A stretch of 64,000 nucleotides of DNA from Isoetes taiwanensis (taxonomy: Eukaryota; Streptophyta; Lycopodiopsida; Isoetales; Isoetaceae): the NCBI GenBank assembly GCA_021234155.1, contig JAJEKV010000036.1:9809426-9873425 (forward strand). Reading direction: 5' to 3'. Below the pieces are notes generated by a model. The model saw nothing but the letters and a program-made list of their open reading frames with translations. It made no database searches and was not told the DNA's origin. Below, piece after piece: positions 22,490-33,125 of this stretch; the first letter of the stretch is position 1, and every line of letters begins with the position of its first letter. Both the position numbers and the translations under genes were made by a program.

Positions 22490-23583
22490 CCAGCATTAAA
22501 TGCGTGACACAAGGCTGACGGGATCCAAGTGCTTTAGGTGCTGGGTGTTGTCGCGTTTTTTTGATCACCACTATAGAATTTACACCCAATGATGAAGTAG
22601 AACGTCGTGGTGCCCGCCTAGACTGACTTCGCATGGGTGCTTGAGCATGGGTGGCAGCTGAGGTGCCTAAGATTGCCTCCGCCTTCTGAAGCCTAGAGCT
22701 TAGCTCCTGCTGGAATTGATTCTGCCGCTCCAACTCGTATACACAATTTTGCAAGGCCTCGTGGGCATTGGCATGGAGTCCTTTCCCCTGTTGGATTGTA
22801 GCTTCTCGTAGCTCGTGTGCCTCTTGCTCTTGAACAAGGGAACGCTGTTCCAACTTCTGTATCCTAGAGGCAACCACCTCATCTGCCGATGTTAAGGTGA
22901 TCTCCATTGTGCTGACCCTGTTCTGAAGGGCCTGCTGTAGCAACTGGTTTCCGTTAGTTGCTATCTGAAATGCCCCCTGAGTGGCAATGACATCTGCAAT
23001 GTCCGATCGAAGACGGGAGATATCAGTGACCATCTCCTGCTCAATTCTCTCCTTGTCCTTCATTATAACTTCATCTTTGGTAGACATGGTGTCTATTTGT
23101 GCCCGGAGGCCAGCAAGAGTCTGTCTATACAAGCGAATACTGTCAAGCAATTGTTGCACGTGGGTCTCAATGCCTGCAAATTGTTGCTTTACTATAGCCA
23201 GTTGCTTCTTAAGCACTTGGGGGACGGAGGCTTGTTGCTGTTGCCAGGTGTGAGATCTGAGTGGTGTGATCCTCAACCATCGCCTGTATTTGTCTCCACC
23301 TCTCATGGCATGACTGGTGTGCCACCCTTGTGGAATCAGAGTCTGAGGTCTGCAAAGCTGGGTCTGTCGACGGTGCTGCTGGCTGAGCTGAGCTTGCCAC
23401 CTGAGCCTTTGCACGAGCCTCCTTCTTCATGGAAGAGGCGTCTCCCTTGGCCTGACTGCTAGGTCTAGGTCTCTTGTGCGGTGGGCCGCCTGTATGCTCC
23501 TCCCAAGTGGGCATGTCAGGCAGCTGTGTCTGAGTCTGGGTCTGGTTCTTGAGTTGGGTTGGGGATGTCCTGAGAGTGTCCAT
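22490..23583 (-). pseudogene. LINE ORF1 remnant with long coiled coil (LINE-E)
   Basis: The start MDTLRTSPTQLKNQTQTQTQ at 23583 leads into a basic, Ser/Ala-rich stretch (HKRPRPSSQAKGD). One frameshift near 23220 leads to a coiled coil of about 200 residues (KKQLAIVKQQF ... ALQNRVSTMEITL ... KLEQRSL). It ends at about 22490 without the RRM found in LINE-B ORF1. The layout fits the N-terminal half of an L1-like ORF1. No RT follows, so only the 5' part was kept or the rest was deleted. Confidence 0.6.
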
Positions 23584-23775
23584 GGGTACCTAGACAAATC
23601 TTGAATCAAACTGACCAGCAAATTAGGGCAAGTCAGAGAAAGAAGAAGTGGGGAGGGGGAGGGAGGTGCAAAAGAACTTAGGCATATATTTTGTTGCTCA
23701 ATAGTTATGGGTCGTGTTCTGAGCCTAGGTCATGTCGAAGGCAGTGATTTGGAGTTCGTGGTTGAGCTCAAACAT

Positions 23776-24240
23776 TCATTTACCCTGCCTCTTCAGTACG
23801 CTTTGGCGCAATGATCGAGGATCCGTCTTCGTTGTAGCTAATGCGCCTCCTATTGGGTAACTGAGAAATTTGTCAAGCAATGCTCCTACCATTGTGACAT
23901 TTAGCGTCTTGGATGCAGTGTCGATGTCGCCGAACATTGTTAACTCTTCTGTCATGTCATCATTCCTGCACGTGTCGCAGAGACTGTCCGACACTACCTT
24001 ATTGCAAGCATTGCATGTCTTGACGACCTTGTTGCCGCCAGTTATATTCAATCTCAATGTGCATGAGACCTGCACATCCAAGAATGTTTGATTAGTGGAA
24101 AGTTGTATGAAAGAAGATAAAAAGCAAGGACAATTTTGGCTTAGTTTTAGTAGCAGAAGATATTTCTTGGTATTTTCTAGACTGTGTGCAGCAAAGACTT
24201 CGCAAAGTGATGAAAACTTAGAAGAACCCATTGCAAACAT
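23776..24240 (-). CDS. Unrecognised ORF with a four-cysteine zinc ribbon
   Basis: The 154-codon minus-strand ORF has its best coding section after a possible acceptor near 24070 (TGCAG|GTCTCATG). It contains CNACNKVVSDSLCDTC, a CX2C-CX2C ribbon, followed by TLNVTMVGALLDKFLSYPIG. Ribbon then beta-type segments recall the C-terminal OB/zinc module of RPA1-like proteins. That is only a pattern resemblance. The first part (MFAMGSSKFSSLCEVF) is probably intronic. No partner gene is evident. Confidence 0.35.
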   Translation of the reverse strand: MFAMGSSKFSSLCEVFAAHSLENTKKYLLLLKLSQNCPCFLSSFIQLSTNQTFLDVQVSCTLRLNITGGNKVVKTCNACNKVVSDSLCDTCRNDDMTEELTMFGDIDTASKTLNVTMVGALLDKFLSYPIGGALATTKTDPRSLRQSVLKRQGK

Positions 24241-24249
24241 TTCTGAATT

Positions 24250-24353
24250 GGATCAACCAGACTCATAGACATCAAACCTACCTTTGTTCTTTACCTAAGC
24301 AGGATCAACCAGACTCAGAGACATCAAACCTACATTTGTCTTTATCTAAGCAG
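24250..24353 (+). repeat. Tandem duplication, period about 52 bp
   Basis: The unit GGATCAACCAGACTCA, followed by GACATCAAACCTAC and CTAAGCA, occurs twice with few changes, just upstream of the LTR-associated region. Confidence 0.85.
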
Positions 24354-24952
24354 GTAACTCTTGATCCAAATGCTACAGAATTTATGCCACCCCCTACATC
24401 TTATGAGTCTCCATCACCTCCAGCAAACTATTCGTCATATGAGCGAGATCCGGCAGGGATCATTCTAGGGGTTGGGTAACATGCATCTTAGATAGGAAAC
24501 CTGGCATATAGGCATTCATGATAGGACGCATTCGTCTCCGGCTATAATGGGAATATTGCCATTCCTTATGCCGCGACAATATGCCACCCTTAGGCACGAT
24601 ATGATTCTTGCATTCATATTTTTATTTATTTAAGGGGGTGGTCCCTTCAACCACACTACTTAATTTATTTCTTTAACACTAATGTATTCACTTCTGCAGG
24701 CCAGTAGAATGTACTGCTAAGCTGCAGAAGAACCTGGGCCTCACTTCGCAGGCCAACTTGTGTTTTCGAAATTTTATGTTGGAAGTACTTTTGAATTGTT
24801 GATTTGTTACTACTTATGTTGTAAAAGGGACTTTGGCCCTACCACCTGAATATGTAACCTTCTAATATCTTTAATGAATGAAAGTTATCTTTCCCCTATT
24901 GACTCTCCACTAAGTCTAATGCTGAGGACAACATTAATCCAAGGGGGGAGAA
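24354..24952 (+). other. Internal 3' region of an LTR retrotransposon, no coding domain seen
   Basis: Short open stretches (PPPTSYESPSPPANYSSYER) lead to a polypurine tract, AAGGGGGGAG at 24941-24950, directly before the LTR. GAGGACAACATTAATCC before the tract is the arrangement seen at the 3' end of plant Ty3-type elements. Protease, RT and integrase are absent from the window, so the element is truncated or rearranged. Confidence 0.6.
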
Positions 24953-26530
24953 TGTGACGTTTCAGGTATTTATACGGTATACGTATGCATACCATGACAC
25001 GTCACCAGCATGTAGTGGGTCTAAGAGCCCAAGTGGGATTCACCTATAATGGATTTTATTAGCTATGCTAATAAAACCAATGGATAATTATGGATTTTAG
25101 TAGCATAATTAACCTAATTATGCTAATTTGGTCTAATTAACTAATTATCACCAATGAGGGGGTGCCACCTGGCCCAAATCAATTGGCCAGGAGAGACTTG
25201 CTATTTTGGTTGGAGAAATAGGGGTCCTACCTTCCATTCCATCCCAAATTCGAATTGGAGAGTGAAGAGGAGCAGCAACCACCAGCTTAACCCGTTCTTG
25301 CCAATACCTACCAACAGCCTCGAGCTATGGATGCCTTTCGTGACAACGGCTCTGGCCAAAAGACTGGTTAGTTCTTAGATAGCTTCTATTCCGCCTACAC
25401 TTCTTTGAATAGATGGAATGATTAAATTCTCTTTTGTATGTTGTTCTGGATACTTAGATGGTCTGCAAGCATTTTTTGAATGGGTTTAGAAATAACCCTA
25501 GTTCCTAGCTGGTGTTTATATTCTTTCTTTCTGCTTCTTCCGTATATTGGGAATTAAGGGAAGGGTAGAGACATGAAAGCCTTTTAGTAATAGAGATGTC
25601 TCTATCTACGAAACAAAGCAAGGTGCACTTTAAATTACCCAATAATTGCGGCCTGTACACAAGAGCCAACCTGGCTGAGGATGCTATGATGTGGTTTAGC
25701 ACCAGACAACGAGTATGATGGTGAATCGGGGGTGGGTCTTGCCTAGCACGGCTACAGGACTGTGTGTGGACCGGGTATGGGTCTGACACTCCCTGGGTCC
25801 AGGGAGACGTGCGTATATGGACACCCTGGACTCGAACAGGCTGGTGAGCTGGCCTTTAGATTTAGGGGAGTAAGTCGGGTACGGATGCGGGGGTCACTGA
25901 GGGGGCACGTGTTCTCTAGTACACTCAGGGATCCATCATGCTCGGAAGGAGACGCCTCTCTGCCTCATCGGACTGGGGAGATGTAACCCGGAGTAGTTCC
26001 GAAGGGTGATTCCTTGGGATTACGTCTCCGGAGGGCTACAAGCACGTCATAGCATGATTCAGCCTATTTGCAAAGTGTGCACAGGAGGCGCGGATGGAGT
26101 GGACTACCCTAGCCATTGTCTTATGCCAGCCAACGCCATGTTATACTTCCATCTGCTGATATCTTGAGGCCCTGACCGTCAGTTGACCCCTTGGAGTCTA
26201 AGCCGGGGTAGTGCCTTGTTATGGAGTTTAGCTTATATTATTATGGATGTATTGCCTTATGATGGATAATGATGGATGGGCCACCCTTCGTGGTGGTATA
26301 TTATTTTAGCATGATTATTGTATGCTAACGTGTATGTATGCTTCCGCTGTATAGGATTTCCATAGAGGACATGGGACGAATGACACCTCCGTGTTCCTCG
26401 TCTGGACACTTGGCCATCCCAAGTGGTCCGAGTATGACGGAGGACCTTACCATGGTGACGTAGTCGCCATGGGAGGGGAATTCCCGTATTTGTACGATGG
26501 GAGCATCGTATAGATTCTGGGAGCGTCACA
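24953..26530 (+). mobile_element. LTR of a plant LTR retrotransposon, about 1578 bp
   Basis: It starts TGTGACG right after the polypurine tract and ends CGTCACA at 26530, giving a 7-bp inverted terminus with TG...CA ends. This is the expected 3' LTR. No second LTR copy is in the window, so age and target duplication cannot be checked. An ORF of 74 codons inside (25154-25378) is not recognised and is probably incidental. Confidence 0.8.
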
Positions 26531-28380
26531 GCACTGTAGGCAGTTCACTGCTTATGAGTGTATGTCCAGGCAAAGTAAAAGGAAGGAAGTTCTTTCCTTA
26601 ATTTGAGCACACTGGAATGAAGCAGTGTAAGGGGTGTGCAGGCTGCGCACATCGCTCTGCCTGCAATTTAAACCTCACCACATTGCTACTGGTGCCATCT
26701 TCCTTGCGGCTAAGTTCCTGAAGGTGAAGCTGCCATCTGATGGGTTAAGGTTTGGTGGCAAGAATTTGGGTGAATATAGAATATAGTTTCTAGTTTATGT
26801 AGCTGTGCTTGTTTGGTGGACACTGGAGTCTTTTTTTACATTGCAACCGAGTTCATTGCATGAATTAACTTTCGACAGCAGATCCCTTCTTATATAAAAG
26901 CATTGTTAGAGGATCCTTCTTCTTAATACTTAATAGTATTGTATCGTGTACTTTATTTCACATCATGTGCAATGTGCAAAGTTCTTATTTTCTAAACTTT
27001 GGTCTTTTTGCCATCTACATAACACATTTGTCTGCCGAATGGAGCTGAAACAATTGACTGGTGTCTTTCAGCCACTACCTTTACGTGTTCTCTGTGAAAG
27101 CTCTTTCTTTATCGCTACAAGCTTTGCAGCTCAAGTTTGGTTTCCCTCATAAGAGCATTTGCATAATGAGTTTCTTACAAGAAGTTTGAGCAACTTCAGT
27201 TGGCTTAGTTTTCGTCATTGCCATTATTATTGGGGTGTGTGCTCCATTGGTCTTGTACCACTACGTCCCTCTGCTTCATAACATGCAAACATGCAAGCTA
27301 TTTATTGTTTACAGATAATGTGGCTGCCTTCCTCATGTCTTGCCTGCAAAACAAAAAAACTCCTTCTTTCTATATATATCTATTATTACATGTTTGGGTA
27401 TTGCTAGAGGCAACATGCACCATAGGCATGCATATTTCTTTAATGGGCCTTGGAGTAACCCAGGTTCGATTCTTGGAGGCCTTCAACCCTTACATAGCTA
27501 TTGTCTAACTAAATATAAGATTACTAGAAAAAAAAAAATTGGAATTATCTATGGTTTTCGGGTTGCTTTTTCCGGGGATGTTTTCCGGCGATGGGTCGAG
27601 CTTAGGAACGGAGCGGTGGGCTTGGGGAAGGGAGGTTTGGAGCGGATGGACTCAGGGGGAGACAGAGCGGCATAGAGCTACGCATAGAGCTCCGTTGTTT
27701 GGCAATAAGCAGATCTTCGTCAGAAGAAAGGGCTCCGTTGTTTGGCAATAAATAGATCTTCGCCAGAAAGGAAAACAGGTCTTGGACATATGATCACAAA
27801 CCAACAAATTGATCCCGTTGTGTGAACAAAAAACAACTTTCTATGCCGGATCTTCCCCAGACTGCTCACTTCTCGCACAGAACTTTTATCCTTTGTTGGG
27901 TCCTCGCCATTCAACGCAATTACCTCTTTACAGACCATTTGTCTTGCTCGTAGTTGCAGGCAGCAAAGAGAAAGAACGACCGCTCATATAGATTGTCTGC
28001 GGCAGTGTTTTTCTGGGCTTCAAAAGCTCGTTGTATAGGCAAATGCAACAGAAAGACAAATATCGCATTAGCTAAGTTTGAGCTCTTTGATCGGGCTAAA
28101 TTTGATTCTCAGTGGGAAATCGAATCCCTGGCTTTGCATTTGGTTGAAGCTTTCCATTCACCTCGAATTCCTGGCTCTATTCATTCTCGAAGCCCTCTTG
28201 CCATGTGTAGGAAAACCTTAGCCAATTTTCTTAGAGATGCATGGTCAAAGAGGAATTCCGTGATAAAAATGATGGCAGAAAACAGGGTATTTATTGGCCC
28301 TTAACTGGCAGGTCCTCGACAATTTTAGATCCCAACCGTTAGATGTAGAACGATTATTAGCCATAATGTGATGATCACGG
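26531..28380. other. Mostly unassigned stretch
   Basis: A 41-bp tandem pair around GCTCCGTTGTTTGGCAATAA lies at about 27689-27770. A 116-codon plus-strand ORF (27954-28304) with FELFDRAKFDSQWEIESLAL and CRKTLANFLRDAWSKRN has a protein-like composition. I do not recognise it, and no splice or homology support is visible. Confidence 0.35.
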
Positions 28381-28383
28381 TTT

Positions 28384-28445
28384 TGATAAACAAGCTGCCT
28401 GTGATAAACAGGCTGCTTGCTGTCTGTTTATCATGATAAACAGGC
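28384..28445. repeat. Repeats of GATAAACAGGCTGC with a 20-bp palindrome
   Basis: GATAAACA(A/G)GCTGC occurs three times in 65 bp. Positions 28424-28443 form the perfect palindrome CTGTTTATCATGATAAACAG. Confidence 0.85.
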
Positions 28446-28651
28446 TGCTTATTCAAGAACAGGGTGCTGGTAAATAGGCTGCTCTATTGATCATCCAGAT
28501 GATGCGCTAATGGGCTGGATTTGTGATGGGCTTTCTGCTTTGCCTCTTGGATTTCTGATCTCCGAATCTGTCCAACAAGGGCCTCTTGGATTTTTTACTG
28601 TTCTCCTAATGGCTTGAACCAGGGGCAAAATTGCCTCGGACCTCCCGGTTA

Positions 28652-28759
28652 AAGGGGATAAACACCCCTGCTCGCCCATTACCTTAGATAAATGGGCTCG
28701 CCCCTCCGGGCTCGCCCATTTATCTGAGGTAATGGGCTCTTAGGGGTGTTTATCCCCTT
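28652..28759. repeat. Strong 108-bp foldback hairpin
   Basis: The outer arms AAGGGGATAAACACCCCT (28652-28669) and its exact complement (28742-28759) enclose 24-bp inner arms (28674-28697 and 28714-28737) that pair with one G-U. The loop is about 16 bases. The inner arms also contain GCCCAT/ATGGGC. It could be a MITE or a small-RNA precursor; no protein is encoded. Confidence 0.9.
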
Positions 28760-29389
28760 CTTATAATATCCTAGATGCGCCAGAATATCAGCGAATTTCA
28801 TCTCCGGGATGTTGTCATTCAATCACAAGATTCAATCAGAAGAATGCGAAAATATATGTTAAAAATGCTGAAAATTCATTGCAAAAAATGCTGAAAGCTC
28901 GAAGCCGTAGTCTTTCCGGCATTTTTTCATCATAACAAGGCCTGAAATTGCATAATCCCTAAGTGTTTTCAGCAGGTTTATGTCTAGCCCGACACCTGGG
29001 TTAGTATTGAATGCTTTCTATAACCTTTTGCCATCTAGGGGACTTCAAACATTCAGCCACTCCATCGCTAGTGCAACAATCTAGATATAGCGACCAAAAT
29101 GGAGTTCTTGAAAACTAAAAGGGTGACAGTCATGCAACAGACAGTAGACTTGATTATATGAAAACCTTATGTTAAGTCTCAGTCTAATCTGATCATATTA
29201 CAGCATTAGCGAGTTATGGATCTCTGGATGGCTAGCTTTGGCAGCATGTGTCTCTCCATGCCTGCCAGGTTTCTTTACCTGCTCGAGGAGGTCCATGTGA
29301 TAAATTTATCATGAACTATTATAGCTGTTTATGGAAGAGAGATGAAAAAGCTAATATAGGTAATATGTACTGAAAGGAAAAGAAAACAT

Positions 29390-29962
29390 GTATCCAAAAC
29401 ATGGAGATCATCTAATGGATTACTTCCGTCTGTTCCACCAAAGAGTATAATATCAATTGTTAGACAAGTGTGACTGTCACGAGGCGTGGGAGGCGTTCCT
29501 TTCACCATAGGTTTGCTCCATGTCTGCTTTACTGGTCGAAGAACAAAAACCATTGATCAGTCAGCACTTAAAAGGCTAAAGAATGAAACGGGCCAACAAA
29601 AAAATGGATTACTGAATTCAGAAATTTTTTCCTGTGCTGAAAGAAGACAGCCCATTTACTAGTCGGCCCATTTACTACTGTGATAAGAATTTAGAAAATC
29701 ATTTTGTAGCTTGGGTCTCTGTTGGTCTCAGATGAGAGCTTATTCAATAAGCGCTTCTTGATAACAGGATACTTTGTTTTATCACAGAGCTGAAAAGAAA
29801 GACAAGGCATACCGGTATCAAATACGTGAACATCATTGGTCTGGCAATCGTCCTTTCCATAGCCCATTTCTTACCAGGGCCTGCTGTTCCACCTTTACGG
29901 CCAAGAGAGGACTTACTATCTTCCCTGATCTTAGTGATAGTCTTAATCCGAGACCACCTCAT
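29390..29962 (-). pseudogene. Broken Kelch-repeat gene, first exons
   Basis: Exon-like block 29962-29790 starts MRWSRIKTITKIREDSKSS and reaches GPGKKW. In another frame it then continues as YGKDDCQTNDVHVFDT and a donor GTATGC. Plant Kelch proteins have about 20 residues between these two parts, so a deletion has shifted the frame. Block 29545-29390 reads QTWSKPMVKGTPPTPRDSHT, then ILFGGTDGSNPLDDLHVLDT, a typical Kelch blade. Further blades are not found. Related intact plant proteins bind partners through a beta-propeller. Confidence 0.75.
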
Positions 29963-29964
29963 TT

Positions 29965-30430
29965 TTGTAGATTCAATCTAATATTTCCAAGCTGGGTCTG
30001 AAGGCAGAAAATAGAAACACAAACAGAATGAGATTGAGGAGGAGATGGAGGTAGTCCGGTTAGATGTGCCATGTTGAAAGGCCAACAGAGCAAAAGCGAG
30101 GAAAAGGACCTCGAATTTGATGCTTGTGTGTGTATTGTATATAAATATTGATTTTTTTTAAAACATTATCCACGTCAGTATTTTAGTTGATTCTGTAGCT
30201 ATTAATGATTGTCCACAAAACTGGGAAATACTTAAAAGAGAATCGAGTAGAAATGCATTTTAGGGCGGGGTCACATGGGGATGTTGACGTGATCTCGTTC
30301 ATGTCGACTTGAACGTTTAGAAAAGGTTGGGGTCACACGTTCATCTCAAGAAAAAATGCCACGTCAAAAAGTCATTAACCGTTCAAAAAAACTTCTAAAA
30401 ATTGGACGGGTGAATCTCTTCAAGATTTGC
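29965..30430. other. Unassigned spacer
   Basis: No coding or repeat structure was recognised apart from AT-rich sequence and short ACGTCA/GTCGAC motifs. Confidence 0.3.
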
Positions 30431-30443
30431 AACGTGTCAAGAT

Positions 30444-32160
30444 TAAAATGAGAATGAGAATGAGAATGAGAATGATATTTTATCGTCCACTGAGGCCAAT
30501 CGGCCTATGGGACCCATAAGGGCGCAAAGAACTTATTCTTGTCCCGGTTAAACCCTCCCCCTCCCAGGGGTTTTCGAGGGAAAACCGTGGCGCATAATAA
30601 GAATCTTTGTCAAACGTACAAGTATACATCAATGTATATATACATGTCAAGTGTGTGCCCGAGGACATAGCTGATCTCGCATGTCCATAACCTCCTGAAG
30701 GTATGATCCCAGCACCCGTACGGATGTTGTGCTCAATGTCACATGTAACGGCTGGCCAGGCCTGACCAACTCAAAGATATAAGCGTCGTCGAATTTGATC
30801 ATATCTTTGGGCAACTTTGAAGGGTATGAGATTCATCCTCAATGACTCCCATTTGGCAGCATTGACAGAGTCTGTCCTGGCGTGGCTCACCAATCCATCT
30901 GCCCGTCTCAATTCGAAGATGATGTGCCCCTGTGCGAATGGAGGCAATGAGTCTGCGCCTTTTCATGGGCAAGTGGGTACGTAGGTAGCATTGCGGGCCT
31001 CGTTCCAATGTGGGATTTATGTGGCGCTGGTAGTGTGCTGTCTTGACATGTTCAAGGGCATTGGCATCCCAAAGCTTGCTGAGGAAGCAAACGTCAAGAT
31101 ATTGCCTCAAGCTATGGCGATCTGCCTCTGTTTGCACCTGTATGCACCTGTGCTCCTGCACATTCCATCTAGCCATCCATTGAGCTCTCTTTTCCCTCCA
31201 GCAGGTTTTGAGGCGTTGCGGCCCCATTGCCATGATATAAGCTAGTTTAGGGAGACGAGCATCGTCCATATTGACCACCTTCTGAAAATAGACAATGTGG
31301 CGATCAAGGTCCGCCCTCTGAAGAGGCAAGAATCCTGTCTCCTGCAGTAGAATTTGATATGGGACTGTGGACTTCACCCCTAGTGCTCGTACTAAGAAGG
31401 CTTTCTGGACCTGCTCCAAGTCATTCCAAGTAGCAAGTGATACTACTGGATCCCATACTTCCACCCCGTATAAAAGGACAGGCTCTACTAAGACCTTGAA
31501 CAGGTGTGACTGATGGGCCCAATCATACAACTCCGATCTATGACTATTGTTTTGCATTGCATATAGTGCCTTCCAGCCTGCCGTCACTCGTAGCCGTATG
31601 GATGTGTCCCAGTGCATAGTAGAAGGAAACTCCACTCCCAAATACTTGTATGTGGATGCCACTTCCACATTCTGGCCTTGGTAACTGAAGGAGGGGACCC
31701 TCGGCTGACGTGAAGATGATATGAAAACCACCTTAGTCTTGGCCAGGTTGACGCGCATATCAGTCGCTTGGCAGAATGTGTCCAGGGCATCGAGATGTCG
31801 TTGCATGTCTGCTGGTGTGTAAGCTAGGAGGTCTACATCATCAGCATATATTAACTGTCTGATGATCTGATAGAGAAGGTGAGCTCCATCGCCCCCATTA
31901 ACAGCAAGCCAGCTCTCCAATTGATCAATGTAAAGCCCAAACAATGTTGGGGAGAGAGGGCATCCCTGACGAACCCCGATACTACTATCAAATGGTTGGC
32001 TTGTCTGCTACAACTGACCCGAGCATCTTTCATATAGCATGTACACTGCATTCTGCAAATCTACAGGAACCCCCAGCTGTTGCAGTCTTGCCCATAGTTT
32101 TTCCCCGAGGCACAGTGTCAAACGCCTTCGCAAAATCCACAAAGCAACAATATAGATCCT
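30444..32160 (-). mobile_element. LINE-C: 5'-truncated copy with a CATTCT tail
   Basis: It is on minus. The tail at 30447-30475 is repeats of CATTCT, not TATTC as in the other copies. The 3' fold lies at 30525-30609. Homology ends at about 32160 inside the RT FVDFAKAFDTVP block. Flanks AACGTGTCAAGAT (30431-30443) and AACATGTCAACAT (32164-32176) match at 11 of 13 bases and may be an aged target duplication. Confidence 0.88.
30799..32158 (-). pseudogene. LINE-C ORF2 partial: RT palm and C-terminal motif
   Basis: The open frame 31944-30799 (381 codons) has FGLYIDQLESWLAVNGG, the intact catalytic LIYADDVDLLAYTPADMQR, NLAKTKVVFISSS and TYKYLGVEFPS. It ends with CQCCQMGVIEDESH, where one expected Cys is Ser. 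Upstream the TVPR-containing block is in another frame with a stop near 32010. 5' truncation removes the fingers, APE and ORF1. Confidence 0.9.
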
Positions 32161-32179
32161 GATAACATGTCAACATGAA

Positions 32180-32685
32180 CTCCTTCAGCCAAAGAGGGAG
32201 CCGGTTGAATCGATCGACGTTGACATCAAGCCCTTCATGTCAAAAAGCATCATGTGACCCGTAGTTTTTTATATTTTGATGTCTATCTCTTCATATTGAC
32301 ATGTATATGTGACCACACCCTTAGGTAAAGCACGTTTATGAATGGAAGAGCAGATACCCTGTCTCGAAATAACTTTTCCTCCCTCTGGTATATTAGCACC
32401 AAGGGTATGAAACTTGGATTCTCGACCAGAGAGAGATTATTTTGCCAACAACACTCAATGCATCTAGGCAGAAACTTTGATTCCCAGTGCAAAACTGTCT
32501 GTCAAATTGACCACTTTTCCCTCAAACTGGCATATCCAGTTCTTACGTTGTTATCTTGGCCTTTATTTAGAGTATAGAATTCCATTTTCATTAGTCTATC
32601 ACAGAAGGCAAATTTAGAAGCAGCCTGTTTCTTTTCTGCCAACTGAAATGAGGCTTAATTCCTTTCCACTACACATATTTTATGA
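32180..32685. other. Spacer between LINE-C and the LRR fragment
   Basis: Only short ORFs without recognised domains. Part may be the degraded continuation of the LRR receptor gene. Confidence 0.3.
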
Positions 32686-32689
32686 AGCA

Positions 32690-33125
32690 TCCCCACATAC
32701 ATCTCTGTTTCCAGCAAAACACAACGAGGGCATTTTGGAAAACACGGCTAAGGAAGGCAAAGGGCCGCTGAGATTACTGCTAGATACATTCATCACAGAG
32801 AGGCTAATCATGTCTCCCAGTTCTGATGGTACAGGCCCCTCTAATATGTTGTTTGAAAGGTTAAGAACCTCAAGCTTGATTAGTCTCCCCAGTTCTGAAG
32901 GTATTCTACCCAGAAGTTCGTTGTGGCTAAGATGTAGCCCAGTTCTCTTGAAAGCTCACCACTCAATTTGTTTCCTCATAGCTGGATGTGCAGAAGCATT
33001 GTGCATAATCCTATAGATAAAGGTACTGGACCTTTGAACTGATTGTTTTCAAGCTACAAAATCTCTAAAAATGTCAGATTTTCAATCTACTCAAGGATTG
33101 GCCCAACTAGAAAATTATTGCTCAG
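32690..33125 (-). pseudogene. LRR receptor-like kinase ectodomain fragment
   Basis: Minus-strand frames give successive leucine-rich repeats: LSNNFLVGPI, IENLTFLEIL, LENNQFKGPVPLSIG, LHLSHNELLGRIPSELGRL, LEVLNLSNNILEGPVPSELG and VMNVSSSNLSGPLPSLAVF. They end in the N-terminal-cap-like CFAGNRDVCG that precedes the membrane segment in plant LRR-RLKs. At least two frame changes and several stops interrupt the series, and no kinase domain follows. It is a pseudogene piece. Confidence 0.8.

Noticed and set aside
22360-22500. E2F-type site in GGCGCGAGAAA
   Set aside because: The core does not match the E2F consensus closely enough.
27450-27490. tRNA-like box B (GGTTCGATTC) as a tRNA gene
   Set aside because: No matching box A or cloverleaf could be placed around it.
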